Assembly (NCBI GenBank): GCA_003427395.1
Contig: BFEA01000287.1
Coordinates: forward strand, 700,215 to 747,743
From: Chara braunii
Lineage: Eukaryota > Streptophyta > Charophyceae > Charales > Characeae
Direction: 5' to 3'
Length of the DNA stretch: 47,529 nucleotides
Shown here: positions 28,484 through 38,729 of the stretch, piece by piece
How the letters are laid out: each line of letters opens with the position of its first letter
Numbering within the stretch: the stretch's first letter is position 1
Program-made: the position numbers and the translations under genes
Notes under the pieces: generated by a model
The model's database searches: none
What the model was told of the DNA's origin: nothing
The model's input: the letters and a program-made list of their open reading frames with translations, nothing else

Positions 28484-29349
28484 CAATGCCTTTCTTTTTT
28501 GTTTTTTTTTCTTGCTATTGGTGTCTATATGTGATCGTCAACTAACACCGCCCTCCACAGCAAAAACACAAAGCGAAACAAGGGAAACGTTTGAAACAAC
28601 CGCAAAAAAAAATATTTAGTATTTATTATTTAGTATTGTAGACAAACATACAACATTAGAAGACATGCGTGAGCCTGCCGTCGTCACCCGAACAGACCGT
28701 CCGGTAATTATGGTTGTATGTAGACTCAAAGTTGCACGAAATACGGTTATGGTGATTGGGCGCTCTATTCGGGCGAAGGCGGTAGTGCATTCCTCGTTTG
28801 CTAATGGAGGGGGGGGAAGAGAGGAGGGCATAAATACATTTTGCTGCAGTTATGAACTTCTGTAGCCTTATGCTCTCGGTATGTGTTATCGTCTCCCATT
28901 CTTTGTGCTTTTTTATTTCTACTTCGATTTTTTATTCTTGTTTTTTGTTGTTTTTGTTGGCATCTTCTTCTGACATTCATTTGGCAAAAACTGCGCTCTT
29001 AGCTGCTCTCTCTCTCACACACACACACACAATCAGTTTTATGTTTGTTGGCCTTTCTTCTGTTGTCTGTCCCCTCCTGACTTTTTCTAAGTATGTATTG
29101 TGTGTCCAACTTAGCACCCTCAAGTAGTGCCAAACAGTCGGTGGGTCCTTGTTTGAAGTGCCTACTGCACTCTTATGGGGGCCGCTCGGTTCGGGATATC
29201 TGTGTTGCCTATAGGTGATGACGGATGGTCGTCGGGGTGACTCCCTGGCTCATTGGGTGGTGGGAACCAACAGTCTGCGGTGTTCACCCATGATGTGGGT
29301 AGGTCATGTGTGGCTTGGCTCTGTGTTGGATGTGTGGGCTGCCTTGTGC

Positions 29350-29900
29350 TGTCTGCGTTACACCGTTGTCTTGCTGCCCATCCCTCTTGCTTTGCGGGTT
29401 GTCCAATCTGTGTTGTTGTGTTCGCTTTGTGGCTTGGATATATTGCTGGCGGTGCCTTGTGCGTCATTACGTTGCCTCCGGGCTGCCTATTCAGGTGCCT
29501 TGTCGTTTGGGTTCCTTTTGTTTGCGGCGTGTTGGATGGTTGTCGTTTGGGTGTTGCCTTGTGCTTCGCCACTCGGGTGCCATGCTGCATGTACACTTAC
29601 AGTCGTTTTTTGTGTTGGGCAGTTGAGTTGCCCCGCGTGTGTTGCCTGGTGCTTCACAACGGCGTAGCTCGCTGCTGTTGTATTTCGCTTTTGGGTCCTT
29701 TCGTTTGTGGCGTGGCGGATGGTTGTCGTTTGGGTGTGGGTTTGTGCCCTCCCAAACGGGTGTCATGCTTCATCTCCACTGGCGTTGTCTCCCGCTTGCA
29801 GCCGTCTTTGGTGTTGCGCAGTATGTGTTGCCTGGTGCTTCACAGTGGCGTCACTCGCTGCTGCTATGTTCCGTTTGTGGGCAACCTGCCTTCAACTGGG
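29350..29900 (+). repeat. About 184-bp decayed tandem repeat just upstream of the plus-strand hammerhead
   Basis: GATGGTTGTCGTTTGGGTG recurs 183 bases apart (29535, 29718), and GTGTTGCCTGGTGCTTCACA 186 bases apart (29639, 29825). A third partial copy lies before 29510. Open frames here are by-products of T/G-rich sequence. Confidence 0.7.
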
Positions 29901-29945
29901 GTCAAAGGTTTCATGACCTAACGCATCCGAAACTGGGGATACCGC

Positions 29946-30001
29946 AGATTGTTGAGGGTTCAGCCTCCTGATGAGTCGGTGCAATTCCGACGAAACAATC
30001 T
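29946..30001 (+). ncRNA. Hammerhead ribozyme, complete, plus strand
   Basis: Stem III AGATTGT (29946-29952) pairs fully with ACAATCT (29995-30001). The cleavage base U is at 29953. Stem I is GAGG/CCTC (29954-29957, 29964-29967) with a GTTCAG loop. The core is CTGATGA (29968-29974), stem II GTCGG/CCGAC with loop TGCAATT, then GAA (29992-29994). Compared with the copy at 23477-23532, stem III has a T-A pair where the other has C-G, a compensatory change, and loop II differs, while the core is identical. This supports a real, type III self-cleaving RNA. Confidence 0.92.
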
Positions 30002-31680
30002 ATCATCAGTTTTTATTTTTTTCAGCCTTTGTGTTGTTTATACTTGTATTTTTTTTCGGTGTTGTGTTTGCATTGTCGTCGTTTGTGTTGTTGTTATTTC
30101 CCTCGCCGCCTTACGCTGTTTGCTTGCCCATCTGTCTACCCCATGTCTTTCACCCAGTGTGCTTTGTTGTTTTGTGCTATTTGCCTGCCCACCCGCCTCC
30201 CCCTTGCCCTCCAACCTTTCGTTGCTGCACGTTGTTCTGTGCCTTGTCGATTGTCTTATGTCGTTTGTTTTTGGCTCGCTGCCTTGCGCTGAGACTAGTG
30301 GTGATTGTCTTCTGCTTTCCTTTTGTGGTATTGTGGCCTAATGCCTTCTGGCCATGATCTTGTGGTGTTGGTAGGATTGGTGAAAGATAGAGGTCGATGT
30401 ATGCACATCTGTTGCTTTTGTGTTTGGGGTGTATGAGCCTTCTTCATACAATGTGGATCACTCAGTCTTCTGATGGTATGGCTTCTGGTTGCACTTTCAA
30501 GCGCACCTCGCTGCGATTAGCGTCGCGGTAGCTTCCTATCCTCATAAAACACACACACACACACACAAAAGCAGTCTCTGCTTCCTCGCAGTAAGACTGG
30601 GCAAACCCGACGCCACATAGTATCGTTCGCGGAGCCAAGGTCCCGGCCATCCATATCGGAATCGCCTGCCCCTTAATTCTCATCATCGATGAACCAAAAG
30701 CTTCAATATTGGTAATGCAGACACATCCGGCCCCCTCCCCCCCCAAGTACGGCACAACAATCCCAGTATATACTTTTTTTTTTCGTTTTTAATATCTTTA
30801 TTTTTATTTATTCGAAAACTTCGTGTGTGTATCTATTATTCTTGCTTTTGCAATGTCCTGCTGTATAGGTAATGTCTCTCTCTGTCTGTAATGTCTCCGT
30901 ACCATTCTTGCTTCTTGTATGCGTATGTGTCTATGTGCACACATGGGCGTATTGGCATGTGTGGATTCCCATACGGCCACACATGCGGGAAGTAGAAACA
31001 AGCACGCTTGGAGTGCGCCCTTTCTCTGCCGCTCTCTCCTACATTCCTCCCCCCCCCCCTCTCTCTCCCCCTCTCTCTGGTGTGTTTTCTGAGTGTCACA
31101 ACCACCCAACCACAGTATGTGTGTGCATGTGTCCCACCCACCCTCGTTCACACGTAGAATCGTGTGGCAATCTCGCTGGCTCATGTGTTTTCGCGCGCAT
31201 AGAATTCTCTCCTTACCTCTGTCTCACTTGCTCGTCCATCAAAAGTTATTTGACCACGCAGTCCCCCCTCCTTCCCCCTTCCCCCCCCCTCTCTCTCTCC
31301 CCCTCCTGCAAGCACACAAACCCTCTAACTTGTTGAGGAAAGGACTCGCTCGTGGTAATACCCTACGGTATTTTAGGAAACTACATGATGGTGATCAAGT
31401 AAATTGAGTAATGAAATCGGGACCCTCTACCATTTCACCCTGTACGAAATGCGGGACAAAAAAAAAAATTCTCTTACAACAATTCAAACGTTCCAGCTCG
31501 ACATCAATCATCTAACGTTGACTTTTTGATGACCTCAAAACAACAATTGCCCCTATTAAAATATGAAAAAATTAGATTGACCTTTCAACACTCCTTGCAA
31601 GCTCACTGCCTCGAGTTCATGGTGATCAATATGTTCGATTTTATTGGGTTGCGGAATACATTAATCAAAGAGAGATCGGG
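30002..31680. other. Non-coding, T/C-rich stretch with CA and CT microsatellites
   Basis: The long plus-strand frames between 29949 and 30357 and between 30872 and 31407 follow T/C-rich simple sequence and show no domain. An (AC)n tract lies at about 30547-30567. I recognise no gene or element. Confidence 0.5.
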
Positions 31681-32176
31681 TTGCAGATCACATTTCAGAT
31701 TTAGCCACTTCAAGTCACTTCAGGAGTTTCGGGTGGGCAAAAGTGGTGAATGAGGAATATTAGGCCAGGTGAACTCAATGCAAACGTCAGTTTCAACTTT
31801 GGGTTAGGAAAATGAAAGATAGATAGAAAACGTTGTGCGCGGGGTGATGGCTGAGAGCGAAGAAACCCAGTGATTTCTTGCCGGATTGTAACAGTTTCAA
31901 ATGCTAGTAGACCGGGTTTGAAGATGAGACGAATAGGATGGCAGGGTTAGTTTTGGCGATAGGATAGTGGGTTAGTAGTTATAGAGGAGAAAGGTTGCGT
32001 GTGTACTGGGCATCGATAGGGGTGAGGAGAGTGTATCACGCTTAGTCATGAATGAAAACGGTTGAAAGAAGAGTTGATTTGGGGGGGTTGAGGGGTGATG
32101 AATCCGATGATGAGCTCAAATTGTAAGTTAAGTAGGTAGCTCTTGCACTACAAACTAAGGTAGTCGCGCATGGAGA

Positions 32177-32453
32177 TAGTATGGTTTGAAGAAGTATCAA
32201 TGTACTTAGTCAGATGCTAATGAGGAATTCAGACCCCCATGTGCATCACCATACCTATGTGCCTGCGACCTGGCAACGCGGTCGGAACTGCGACGACAGT
32301 ACAACATGTTATTTTTTTCTACGAGGAAACAGTGTTGATCCCGTTCGACTTAGGACCAATCCTGATTGTGTTGGCGGTGATTTTCACATTCATGGCAATC
32401 CTCCTCGCCCTCAGATTGACAGTTGTCTCCCGTCCGCAAGTTGTTGGTAAGAC
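32177..32453 (+). other. 277-bp segment in copy A absent from copy B, with a short membrane-segment frame
   Basis: Copies A and B align on both sides (to 32176 and from 32454), but only A has this stretch. One plus-strand frame (32239 onward) encodes a hydrophobic run, FDLGPILIVLAVIFTFMAIL, followed by basic residues and a GGTAAGA donor-like end at about 32447. It may be a captured exon or the undeleted ancestral state. I do not recognise a family. Confidence 0.45.
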
Positions 32454-33000
32454 GTATTGGGAGGAAGTCGCAAACAGAAGAGGCTGACGGGGCGGTAGGT
32501 AAGCCAGACTAACTGTATTTTTTTCGACTTTAGCGGAAGATCCATTCCGATTTAGCTCTTCCTAACGTTGGTATAGCCTGCCTCTATCCCTTTGTGTACG
32601 ACTTTCGACAACGACGTTTACGTCCGTGTTCTTGTTGAGAAATTCATTCTGATTCAGCACATCTTATCGATGGAAGTAAGATTAGCAACAAGTGGTTGGA
32701 CGGTGTGTCGCTACAAACACAGGCCTACTGCGGGACTACACAGAAATTTGTCACACTTTAAAGACATTTATCAGTTCTCTGTGGGACAACACAAGGAGCA
32801 CAGCATCCACAAGTGGTTAACGACCTACTGAAATTTCATAATGAAAGATTCTGAAGTGTGTTAGCAGAGATCTGAAATCGCTGAAATGGTATGAAGATAC
32901 TTCAACTCATTTGAGGAGTTACAAGCGGTTTGAAGGTCATATTTTATGTTTTTTTTTTTTCGCCTGTTTTTATTTTTTTTCAACGTTGTTGTGCGCAACT

Positions 33001-33205
33001 TCATGTCATTTCAGGAGTTTTAGAATGGGGAAACCTGAAACCTCTTAAATGACATGAAGTGGCTGAAGCTTCTGAAAGTGGTTTCAGATCCGCCCATCCA
33101 AATTTTTGGATTGGGGAATCTGACACCGCTTTCAAATTTAACCACTTCAAGTCATTTCCGGAGTTTCGGGAAGGGAGACCTGCAACCTCTGAAATGACTT
33201 GAAAC
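33001..33205. repeat. Satellite segment of copy A (same family as 39030-40560)
   Basis: It has about 1.4 units with the alternating inverted half-units: CACTTCAAGTCATTTC(C/A)GGAGTTTC and its reverse complement words (GAAACCTCT(T/G)AAATGAC), plus the ATCCAAATTTTTGGAT centre. Confidence 0.85.
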
Positions 33206-33359
33206 TCTCTTTGATTAATGTAATCTGCAACCCAATCTCTCATCAAATCACAGTCGAACGCACTGTCTTTCAACCATGCGCAAGGAGGATAGAGAGAGGC
33301 TACTTCATCGTTATCATGAGCAAAGCACCGGTCAACTGGTAAGTCTTCACCAGCTAGTG

Positions 33360-33713
33360 GTCAAACCTAGCATCACTAGGGCGCAACCCCTAGTGTTGGT
33401 TATTGACCGGAGTAACCTGGCAGCGTGCCCATGTCTCGCCAAAGGGTAAAGGCTTAAGAGGTATGAAAGTCTCGGAGGGTTTTACTCCAGCGGGATGTCG
33501 GAGGGATAAAAGTCGAGTCAATTGAGTCTTCGGGTAATCCTGATTAAATGCTTATCATGAGAAGGCCTATCGTTGCATAACCAGCGAGGGCACTACCACT
33601 AAAATAACAACGTGGTGGGCCATAGATCTGTCTCAATCAACCAGACTATGGTGGGCCAAGATGGAGACCTGACCTTCTTGTACTAGACTGTAGGAAAAGT
33701 ATGAGATAAGTGT

Positions 33714-33757
<44 letters not shown>

Positions 33758-34650
33758 CACAAAACTACTGACTAAGAGCATAAACACGTGAAGTAGAAGA
33801 AAAAATAAGATGAGAGAAGAAAAGAAAAATGAAAAGACACACAGGCAAAGAGACAGACAAACCAGAATGACACAAAACAGTGTCCTCTCATTCTTTTGTT
33901 TCACTGTATTCATATTGCTTTCAATGTTTTACAAAATTTTCTTACATTGAACAAGGGATAAAAATAAAAAACAAAGAAACATTAAAATCATTCAGTTCCT
34001 CAGTCTTCTTAATGCCTCCTCCACCGTGCCTCTAACATACAAGGCTCACCACATTGATGAAGTTGAGAGTGCGCTGCCCCCATCTCCGTATGTCATAACA
34101 ACCCACTTGCACATTATCGAAAAAAGGCAGAGTGAAGGAAGAGGTGTTGAACATAAGGAAGAGAGGAGCCAAAAAAATAAAACTGATAGGCAGGGGGAGA
34201 AAAACAAAAAAGTTGATACAAATATTTTATTTCATAATTTTATTTTATTGCATTCTTCTTTATTTCACAGTTTTGCAGTTTTTGTGAAAAGTCTACCACG
34301 TTCACTTTTCAGCGCACCTGAACTTCTTCATTTTATTTCTCATTTTCAACCTTCAGACTTTTCTTTTGAGACCCTTTTAGGGTGTTAGGGTGTAGGTTAC
34401 AAACAAAGTAAAATGACACAAACTTATGTTCTTCTTTTACTGCATTCTTCACTGTTTTGCAAGTTTAGGGAAGAGTTTCTCACCTTTGCACATTCTTGTA
34501 CACTCTTTTCAGCGCACCTGCACATTTTTGTCAGGGTGCAAGGTACATCTAAGTAAGACCCTTACGACCGATAGGACAACTGTCATAAGGATGCGGAAGA
34601 TGGTAGCATCCCTCCCGCTGATCTACAGGATGAACACCGTTCAGGTAAGC
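33360..34650. other. Non-coding; small hairpin, (TA)n and a MITE-like end
   Basis: CACTAGGG..CCCCTAGTG at about 33372-33393 can form a stem-loop. At 33719-33753 a TA tract leads into TGTCACAAAACTACTGACTAAGAG (to 33803), the same end as at 24229-24277. AT-rich sequence follows to 34650; no gene is seen. Confidence 0.5.
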
Positions 34651-34659
34651 AACTTCGTC

Positions 34660-34968
34660 TTAGTAGGAGCCAAGGCGGTTAGCATTAATCATATATCTGA
34701 AGCATGCACGACAGAGGGCATGCTGGTTGCAGGCCATGATGATTGTTGGGCATTCACCATCATAGTTAAGTGCACATTCGCTACAGCGCCCGCAGGCACA
34801 AATAAGACATATTGCATCTGGATGTAGAGGATGTTCACAATCCGGATACATGTGGCATCCTTGCCGACAACGGGCTCGAAAAATTATACGGTTGTAACGA
34901 TGTCGACAAAGTCGATGTTTTCCACAACCAAGTGTAATTGTATCAGTGATCTCACAAAGAAGGAGACC
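34660..34968 (-). pseudogene. Cys/His-rich, zinc-binding-like coding relic
   Basis: The open stretch runs from a stop at 34969-34971 to a stop at the 34660 end. Cys and His recur in pairs: LGCGKHRLCRHR, ARCRQGCHMYPDCEHPLHP, ICLICACGRCSEC, MACNQHALCRACFRYMI. The two outer words resemble each other (C-x-(K/Q)-H-x-LC), so the region may be two zinc-binding repeats. The frame continues upstream past one TGA into a Ser/Val/Pro-rich simple-repeat linker. It follows the Josephin-like region on the same strand and may have been part of the same protein. I cannot name the family. Confidence 0.45.
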
Positions 34969-34984
34969 TCAAGGTGTTCGTGCA

Positions 34985-35225
34985 GCATGTGGGGGGATGA
35001 AGACTAAGGCAGACACGGTGACAGACATGGAGGTAAGCACGGAGACAGACACAGAAACAAGCGGGGAGACATGTGCAGAGGCAGGCATAGACACAGGTGC
35101 AGAGGCGGGGACGAAAGTACACGAGGTACTCATATGGTCAGTAATCTAGAAGGACACAGACACAGAAACAGGCACAGAGACAGGTACGCAGGCAGGCACA
35201 GAGAAGGCATAGAAGTACACGAGGT
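34985..35225. repeat. Short-period ACAGACAC/GGAGACAG-type simple repeat
   Basis: Degenerate hexamer-like units (GACACAGA, GAGACAGA, GGCAGGCA) fill this stretch, and a GTACACGAGGTAC word appears at 35116 and 35215. It lies between the Josephin-like and Cys-rich coding relics and would encode a Ser/Val/Pro linker on the minus strand. Confidence 0.7.
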
Positions 35226-36391
35226 ACCCATAGGTTCAATGACCTGAAACGGTTGCAGGTTAGGGTAATTACGCACTAGATCAGAGATGGTAGTAATAGT
35301 TTGCACCATAGCACCACCATTCCATAATTCCCAAGAACCAAAGGCACAAACAAGAGCAGTGTAGTGGCCAAGAGCATGGAGAATATAGCCACAAATGTGC
35401 GAACAGTGGTCCGGGTCACCACCCAAAGGGGCAACCTGGGTATCACGTCGGCGCCTCATCAAAGCAGTCTCCAAAATAGAGACATTGAATCCCACATGTG
35501 GAATGTAATTACTATCTTGTGGGGGATGCAGAGTTGGGTTATCGCCACATAACTCACGTTCCTGAGCATCAAAATAGGAAGCAATGGTCGAGAATCAGAG
35601 TGAGTATATGGTTCCGGACAATAGGCTTGTAGGCAGATGTTAGTAGCAGCGAGGCCATAGAGATTCGGTGGAGGTCCATCAGGCGGATTTTCTACAAAAT
35701 CTCCTACAGTCTCCTTGCCAAGTTCATCCTCACATAGTCCCATGCTATCATCCCTCCTATTTTGTGTTTGCTGCATTGCAGAAAGGTCTGCAGTCGAAGA
35801 GCATCGCAGGCGTGGTAAGGATGCTTGGGGCGGCAAAAAACGGGGACAGGATGTTGGGGAGGGTCGTGGTGGGGAAAATGAATGGGTTCTTCTTCGTCCA
35901 AGAACAAAGATGGAGGAAATGAGAGTAAGTTGAGGTTGGGAAGTAGGCCAAAGCCGATGTCTAGAACGACAAAGTAGGCTTTCTGCAGGGGCAGAACATG
36001 ATGACGGAGTATGTGTGGACGAAGAGGTTTCTAGATTAGGAAGAGGGATAACGAATGAAGACAAAATTAGGGGAGGTAGGAGTGGTGAAGATAGGGGTGC
36101 GATAGTAGTCGGAAGGTGGGTAACAGACGAAGATAAAACCAGGGGAAATAAAGGCGGTGAAGATGGGGGGGTGAAGTCACGGTGGTGAAGTGGCTGAAGT
36201 AGAGACAGGGGGGCAGTCGTAGGTGAGACCCGAAGAGGGGACTCTGCAGGTGGTAATGCATGCATGGCCATGGATGCTATGGAGGAATACACCGAGACCA
36301 AGGGCGCACAACAACTGCGGTGACCACAGATGCCATGGAGGAACACCTCGAGACCAAGGGCAACACAACAGTTGCGGGTCGAGTTCCTCAT
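35140..36391 (-). pseudogene. Josephin-like (papain-fold deubiquitinase) relic with Pro/Ser-rich N-part
   Basis: In transcript direction, a Pro/Ser/Leu-rich disordered part (36391 to about 35770) is followed by NLYGLAATNICLQAYC, which aligns with the N-x-C-G-x-x-A-x-N-x-x-LQ active-site segment of Josephin proteases. The catalytic Cys place is Tyr (codon 35657-35659). A frameshift near 35605 leads to STIASYFDAQERE (compare the IA..LD.EE helix), NYIPHVGFNVSILETAL (compare G.FS..VI..AL), and GHYTALVCAFGSWELWNGG, which offers the His (35364-35366) and Asn of the triad. The family removes ubiquitin. The Cys-to-Tyr change and the frameshift indicate a dead copy. The assignment is by motif reading only; a USP- or OTU-like origin is possible. 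Confidence 0.5.
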
Positions 36392-37930
36392 GCGGAATCA
36401 ATCGTAGAAGCAACTAGGGCCGATGAAGAAGAGGCTGCGAGCCGGAAAGGGGCAGCTAAAGTCACAAACGACATGAAAGGGGTTACTAAGACTGATGAGG
36501 ATGTAGGTGCGACAGACGTAGGTAATGAAGAAGAGATTGTGATAGGTGTGACAGGCACCAGTAATGAAGAAGGGGTTGTGACATGTTAGTCCGGACAGTG
36601 TGTGGATACCCGATAAAGCGGGTGGTGAATAGACCATTGAAGCATGTTGTGGAACCAGTTCGAGAGACGGGTGATGTACGCAGGGTACCTGTGTTGACGT
36701 TTACGAATATAGGAAGTCCATTCTTTCGCAAGCGTTGTTGGAGAGTACCAACGAAAAAGCATGTATATATTTACTGTTGTGAGAATTTTGGGAGGGAGGC
36801 AAGAGTGTCTTCAAAGGTCTCGGTTAGGGCCCGCGTCTCTAGTTATGGCCCTGCTTGTGGGGCAAGGACTAAATGGGACATCTAACGAGGAACCAGTGTT
36901 GTCTAGGACAAAGGGGAGAGGACTGTTGATAGGGCCACGAAAACTTATGTTGTAGTACATATGCCTAGTACATCGGCGTCCTAGTGTCAGAACAATGGAA
37001 CCTCAGGTTAGAATCCTGACAACATATAGTTGTGTTTGGAATGGATTGATGGAGTCCTCGAACCGGAGTCTGTCGGCTAATCGGATTGGTTCCTTTCTCG
37101 TCATCATTTTGAGTTATGGATGAACAGATAGCTTGTGATTTTTCAGAGCGATGCGGACGTCGCTTGATATGGCTCGGTAAGTTGTCGGTGCGAATGCCTG
37201 TACAAGGGTATCGAACGTGGTTTTTGTAAGTGACAGAGAATAAATTTGGTTTAAAGTGTTAGTACACAGCGTGAGTCGAGGATATTTTGTTGTTTACACT
37301 GACTAAGTGATTGACTACAAAGAGAGAGAGAGTGTGGGCGCGCAAACTTAAGGCACACGTGATCTCTTCTCTTATTGATGATTGTAAAGCCGACATGGTT
37401 GCTGGCCAAAATTTTATTTTGATTAAATTAAGATTAGAAGGACTTCGTTTCTTGATAATGAGTTTGACCGTGACATGTGCTTACGTGCGGGGGACGACGT
37501 CGACGACGACACAATTTGTGTAATGAGCGAAGCAAATGTAAGGGTATGGGTGCGAGAACGAGCGGCAGCGAGGTAAACGCGGGAAGATTGAGGATCGGTG
37601 GGGCTATTCCCCTTTGCTTTTGCCGCCAGCAAGACCGAAAAGGTACTAGCGGTTTCCTTTCCCTCGCCGGTCGTTATTTTTCGACGATTAAATTTTCCTA
37701 AATATTTTATTGTTTGTCGCCGTTATTTTTATTTTATGTTCTATTTTTTTTTAGACGGGCGCGACACCGGTTTTAGGGGCCTTCCGGACCTATGCTTGTT
37801 CGGGGTGCATGCAAAATTCCTCTATCCGCACGTCATGAAACTTGGACTGGGAAGGCCAATATGCGTGATAGCGGTGAGGTCCGTGGTCGTGGCTTCCTTT
37901 GTTTCTTATTTAGAAAGCGTCGATAGCTTA
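36392..37930. other. No recognised gene; small degenerate duplications
   Basis: GAGACCAAGGGC(G/A)(C/A)ACAACA is duplicated about 60 bases apart (36293, 36351). Acidic plus-strand frames at 36260-36589 follow this repetition. The rest is unique AT/GT-rich sequence in which I see nothing. Confidence 0.4.
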
Positions 37931-37984
37931 AAGTAAACAGGAGTTGGAGAGCATTCCGAGCGGGCCTGCGGGGCTGCAGCCAGA

Positions 37985-38490
37985 GGGTGGCGGAGGTTGC
38001 CGCGGGTGCACTGTCCGCCAACCACGATCAGTTGTGAAAGGCTTGAGTGTGAGCGTGCCGTTGGGTCGCGAAGGATGGCCCGGGTGGACCATGCCCGAGC
38101 GCAGCAGGGTGTAGTGGCCCGGGGCACTGTGGGGAGACTCCAGCGGGCCTGCGGCAAGCTGCATTCACATGGAACCTTTTCCACTTCGACCTTCAAAGTT
38201 CCCAATTGAAAATTTGCTACTAGCACAGAGAGTCGTACCACGCCCAGTCCACCAGGGCCCACACTTAGGCCTTAGATCAGGCCACGCCCTCAGTTCCGCA
38301 ACCAGCTGTCTAAGTGGGAACTTGGTCGTTGGGGGCCCGAGGTGGCGGAGGGCTCCGTCTGAGCAAAGCAGAGCGGGGGAGGCTGTGGCGACAGCCTGCA
38401 GGCCAGCGACGAACTGGGCATAGGGTTGAGAGACTAATCGAACCATCTAGTACTGCTCCTGTTCGAAGTCCTCCCCATAATCGCCAGACC
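37985..38490. pseudogene. Rearranged mosaic of nuclear 25S rRNA fragments
   Basis: Three parts match large-subunit rRNA. (a) Plus-sense, 38003-38155: GAGTGTGAGC, TCGCGAAGGATGG and ATGCCCGAGCG follow the order of the CCCGAAAGATGG...ATGCCTGAGCG region. (b) Minus-sense, 38158-38227: TTCACATGGAACC, CCACTTCG.CCTTCAAAGTT and TTTGCTACTA.CAC are the reverse complement of a more 5' part of 25S. (c) Plus-sense, 38405-38490: ACTGGGCATAGGG, then a 22-base exact match to the universal segment around ACTAATCGAACCATC (38431-38452), then a diverged continuation. About 170 bases between (b) and (c) are uncertain. The mixed orientation and substitutions rule out a working rRNA. Confidence 0.75.
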
Positions 38491-38729
38491 GGCCGAGCAC
38501 ACCGAGTTGTGTTGGGCGTTGTCGGGCCGCTACTACCGGATGTTGCGTTGGTGGCGGAAGGGGACAGGAAATATGAGGCGAAGAGACGAAGAATGAACCA
38601 GGACATAGGTAGCGCCAAGTACGTTCAACGCTGAAGATGGCTGGAGACGGGCATGTCGGAAGGGAGAACCCATAGCTCACTTGTTTCCCGTTGGATTCGG
38701 ACAGGGAAAAGTTATGAGTTGGGGTTTTT

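Larger units (their letters stand above)
27670..28560 (+). repeat. Composite repeat: (GT)n(GA)n tract, T-rich segment, GTGCAGTCAC(C/T)AAAG segment; about four decayed units
   Basis: Each unit has a GT then GA microsatellite (27771-27806, 28120-28197, 28339-28482), a run like TTTTTGTTTTTTTTCTTGCTC, a TATG(A/T)GACCGT-like word and a GTGCAGTCA..AAAGC word. The order is kept from unit to unit, so this is a higher-order duplication and not only simple sequence. No gene is seen. Confidence 0.6.
31690..33330 (+). repeat. Large dispersed repeat, copy A
   Basis: Blocks shared with copy B (38730-41265) are, in order: a satellite end (about 31690-31735), block 1 (31759-32176, including GGTGATGAATC(C/T)GATGATGAG), block 2 (32454-32680, including GAAGATCCATTC(C/T)GATTTAGC), block 3 (32801-33000, including GTGGTTAACGACCTACTGAA and a long T run), satellite (33001-33205), and a terminal block (33235-33345) that is inverted relative to copy B. 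It has no coding capacity that I trust. It is probably a non-autonomous element or a piece of a higher-order array. Confidence 0.8.

Noticed and set aside
29215-29921. Long plus-strand Cys/Val-rich frames
   Set aside because: They follow T/G-rich decayed tandem repeats; several frames are open at once, with no motif.
33001-33273. Minus-strand 90-codon frame with DLKWL and ASATSCHLRGF
   Set aside because: It lies mostly in the 147-bp satellite and does not extend as a protein outside the repeat.
36260-36589. Acidic plus-strand frame with ETKG words
   Set aside because: It comes from a short duplicated sequence and is antisense to the Josephin-like relic; no domain.
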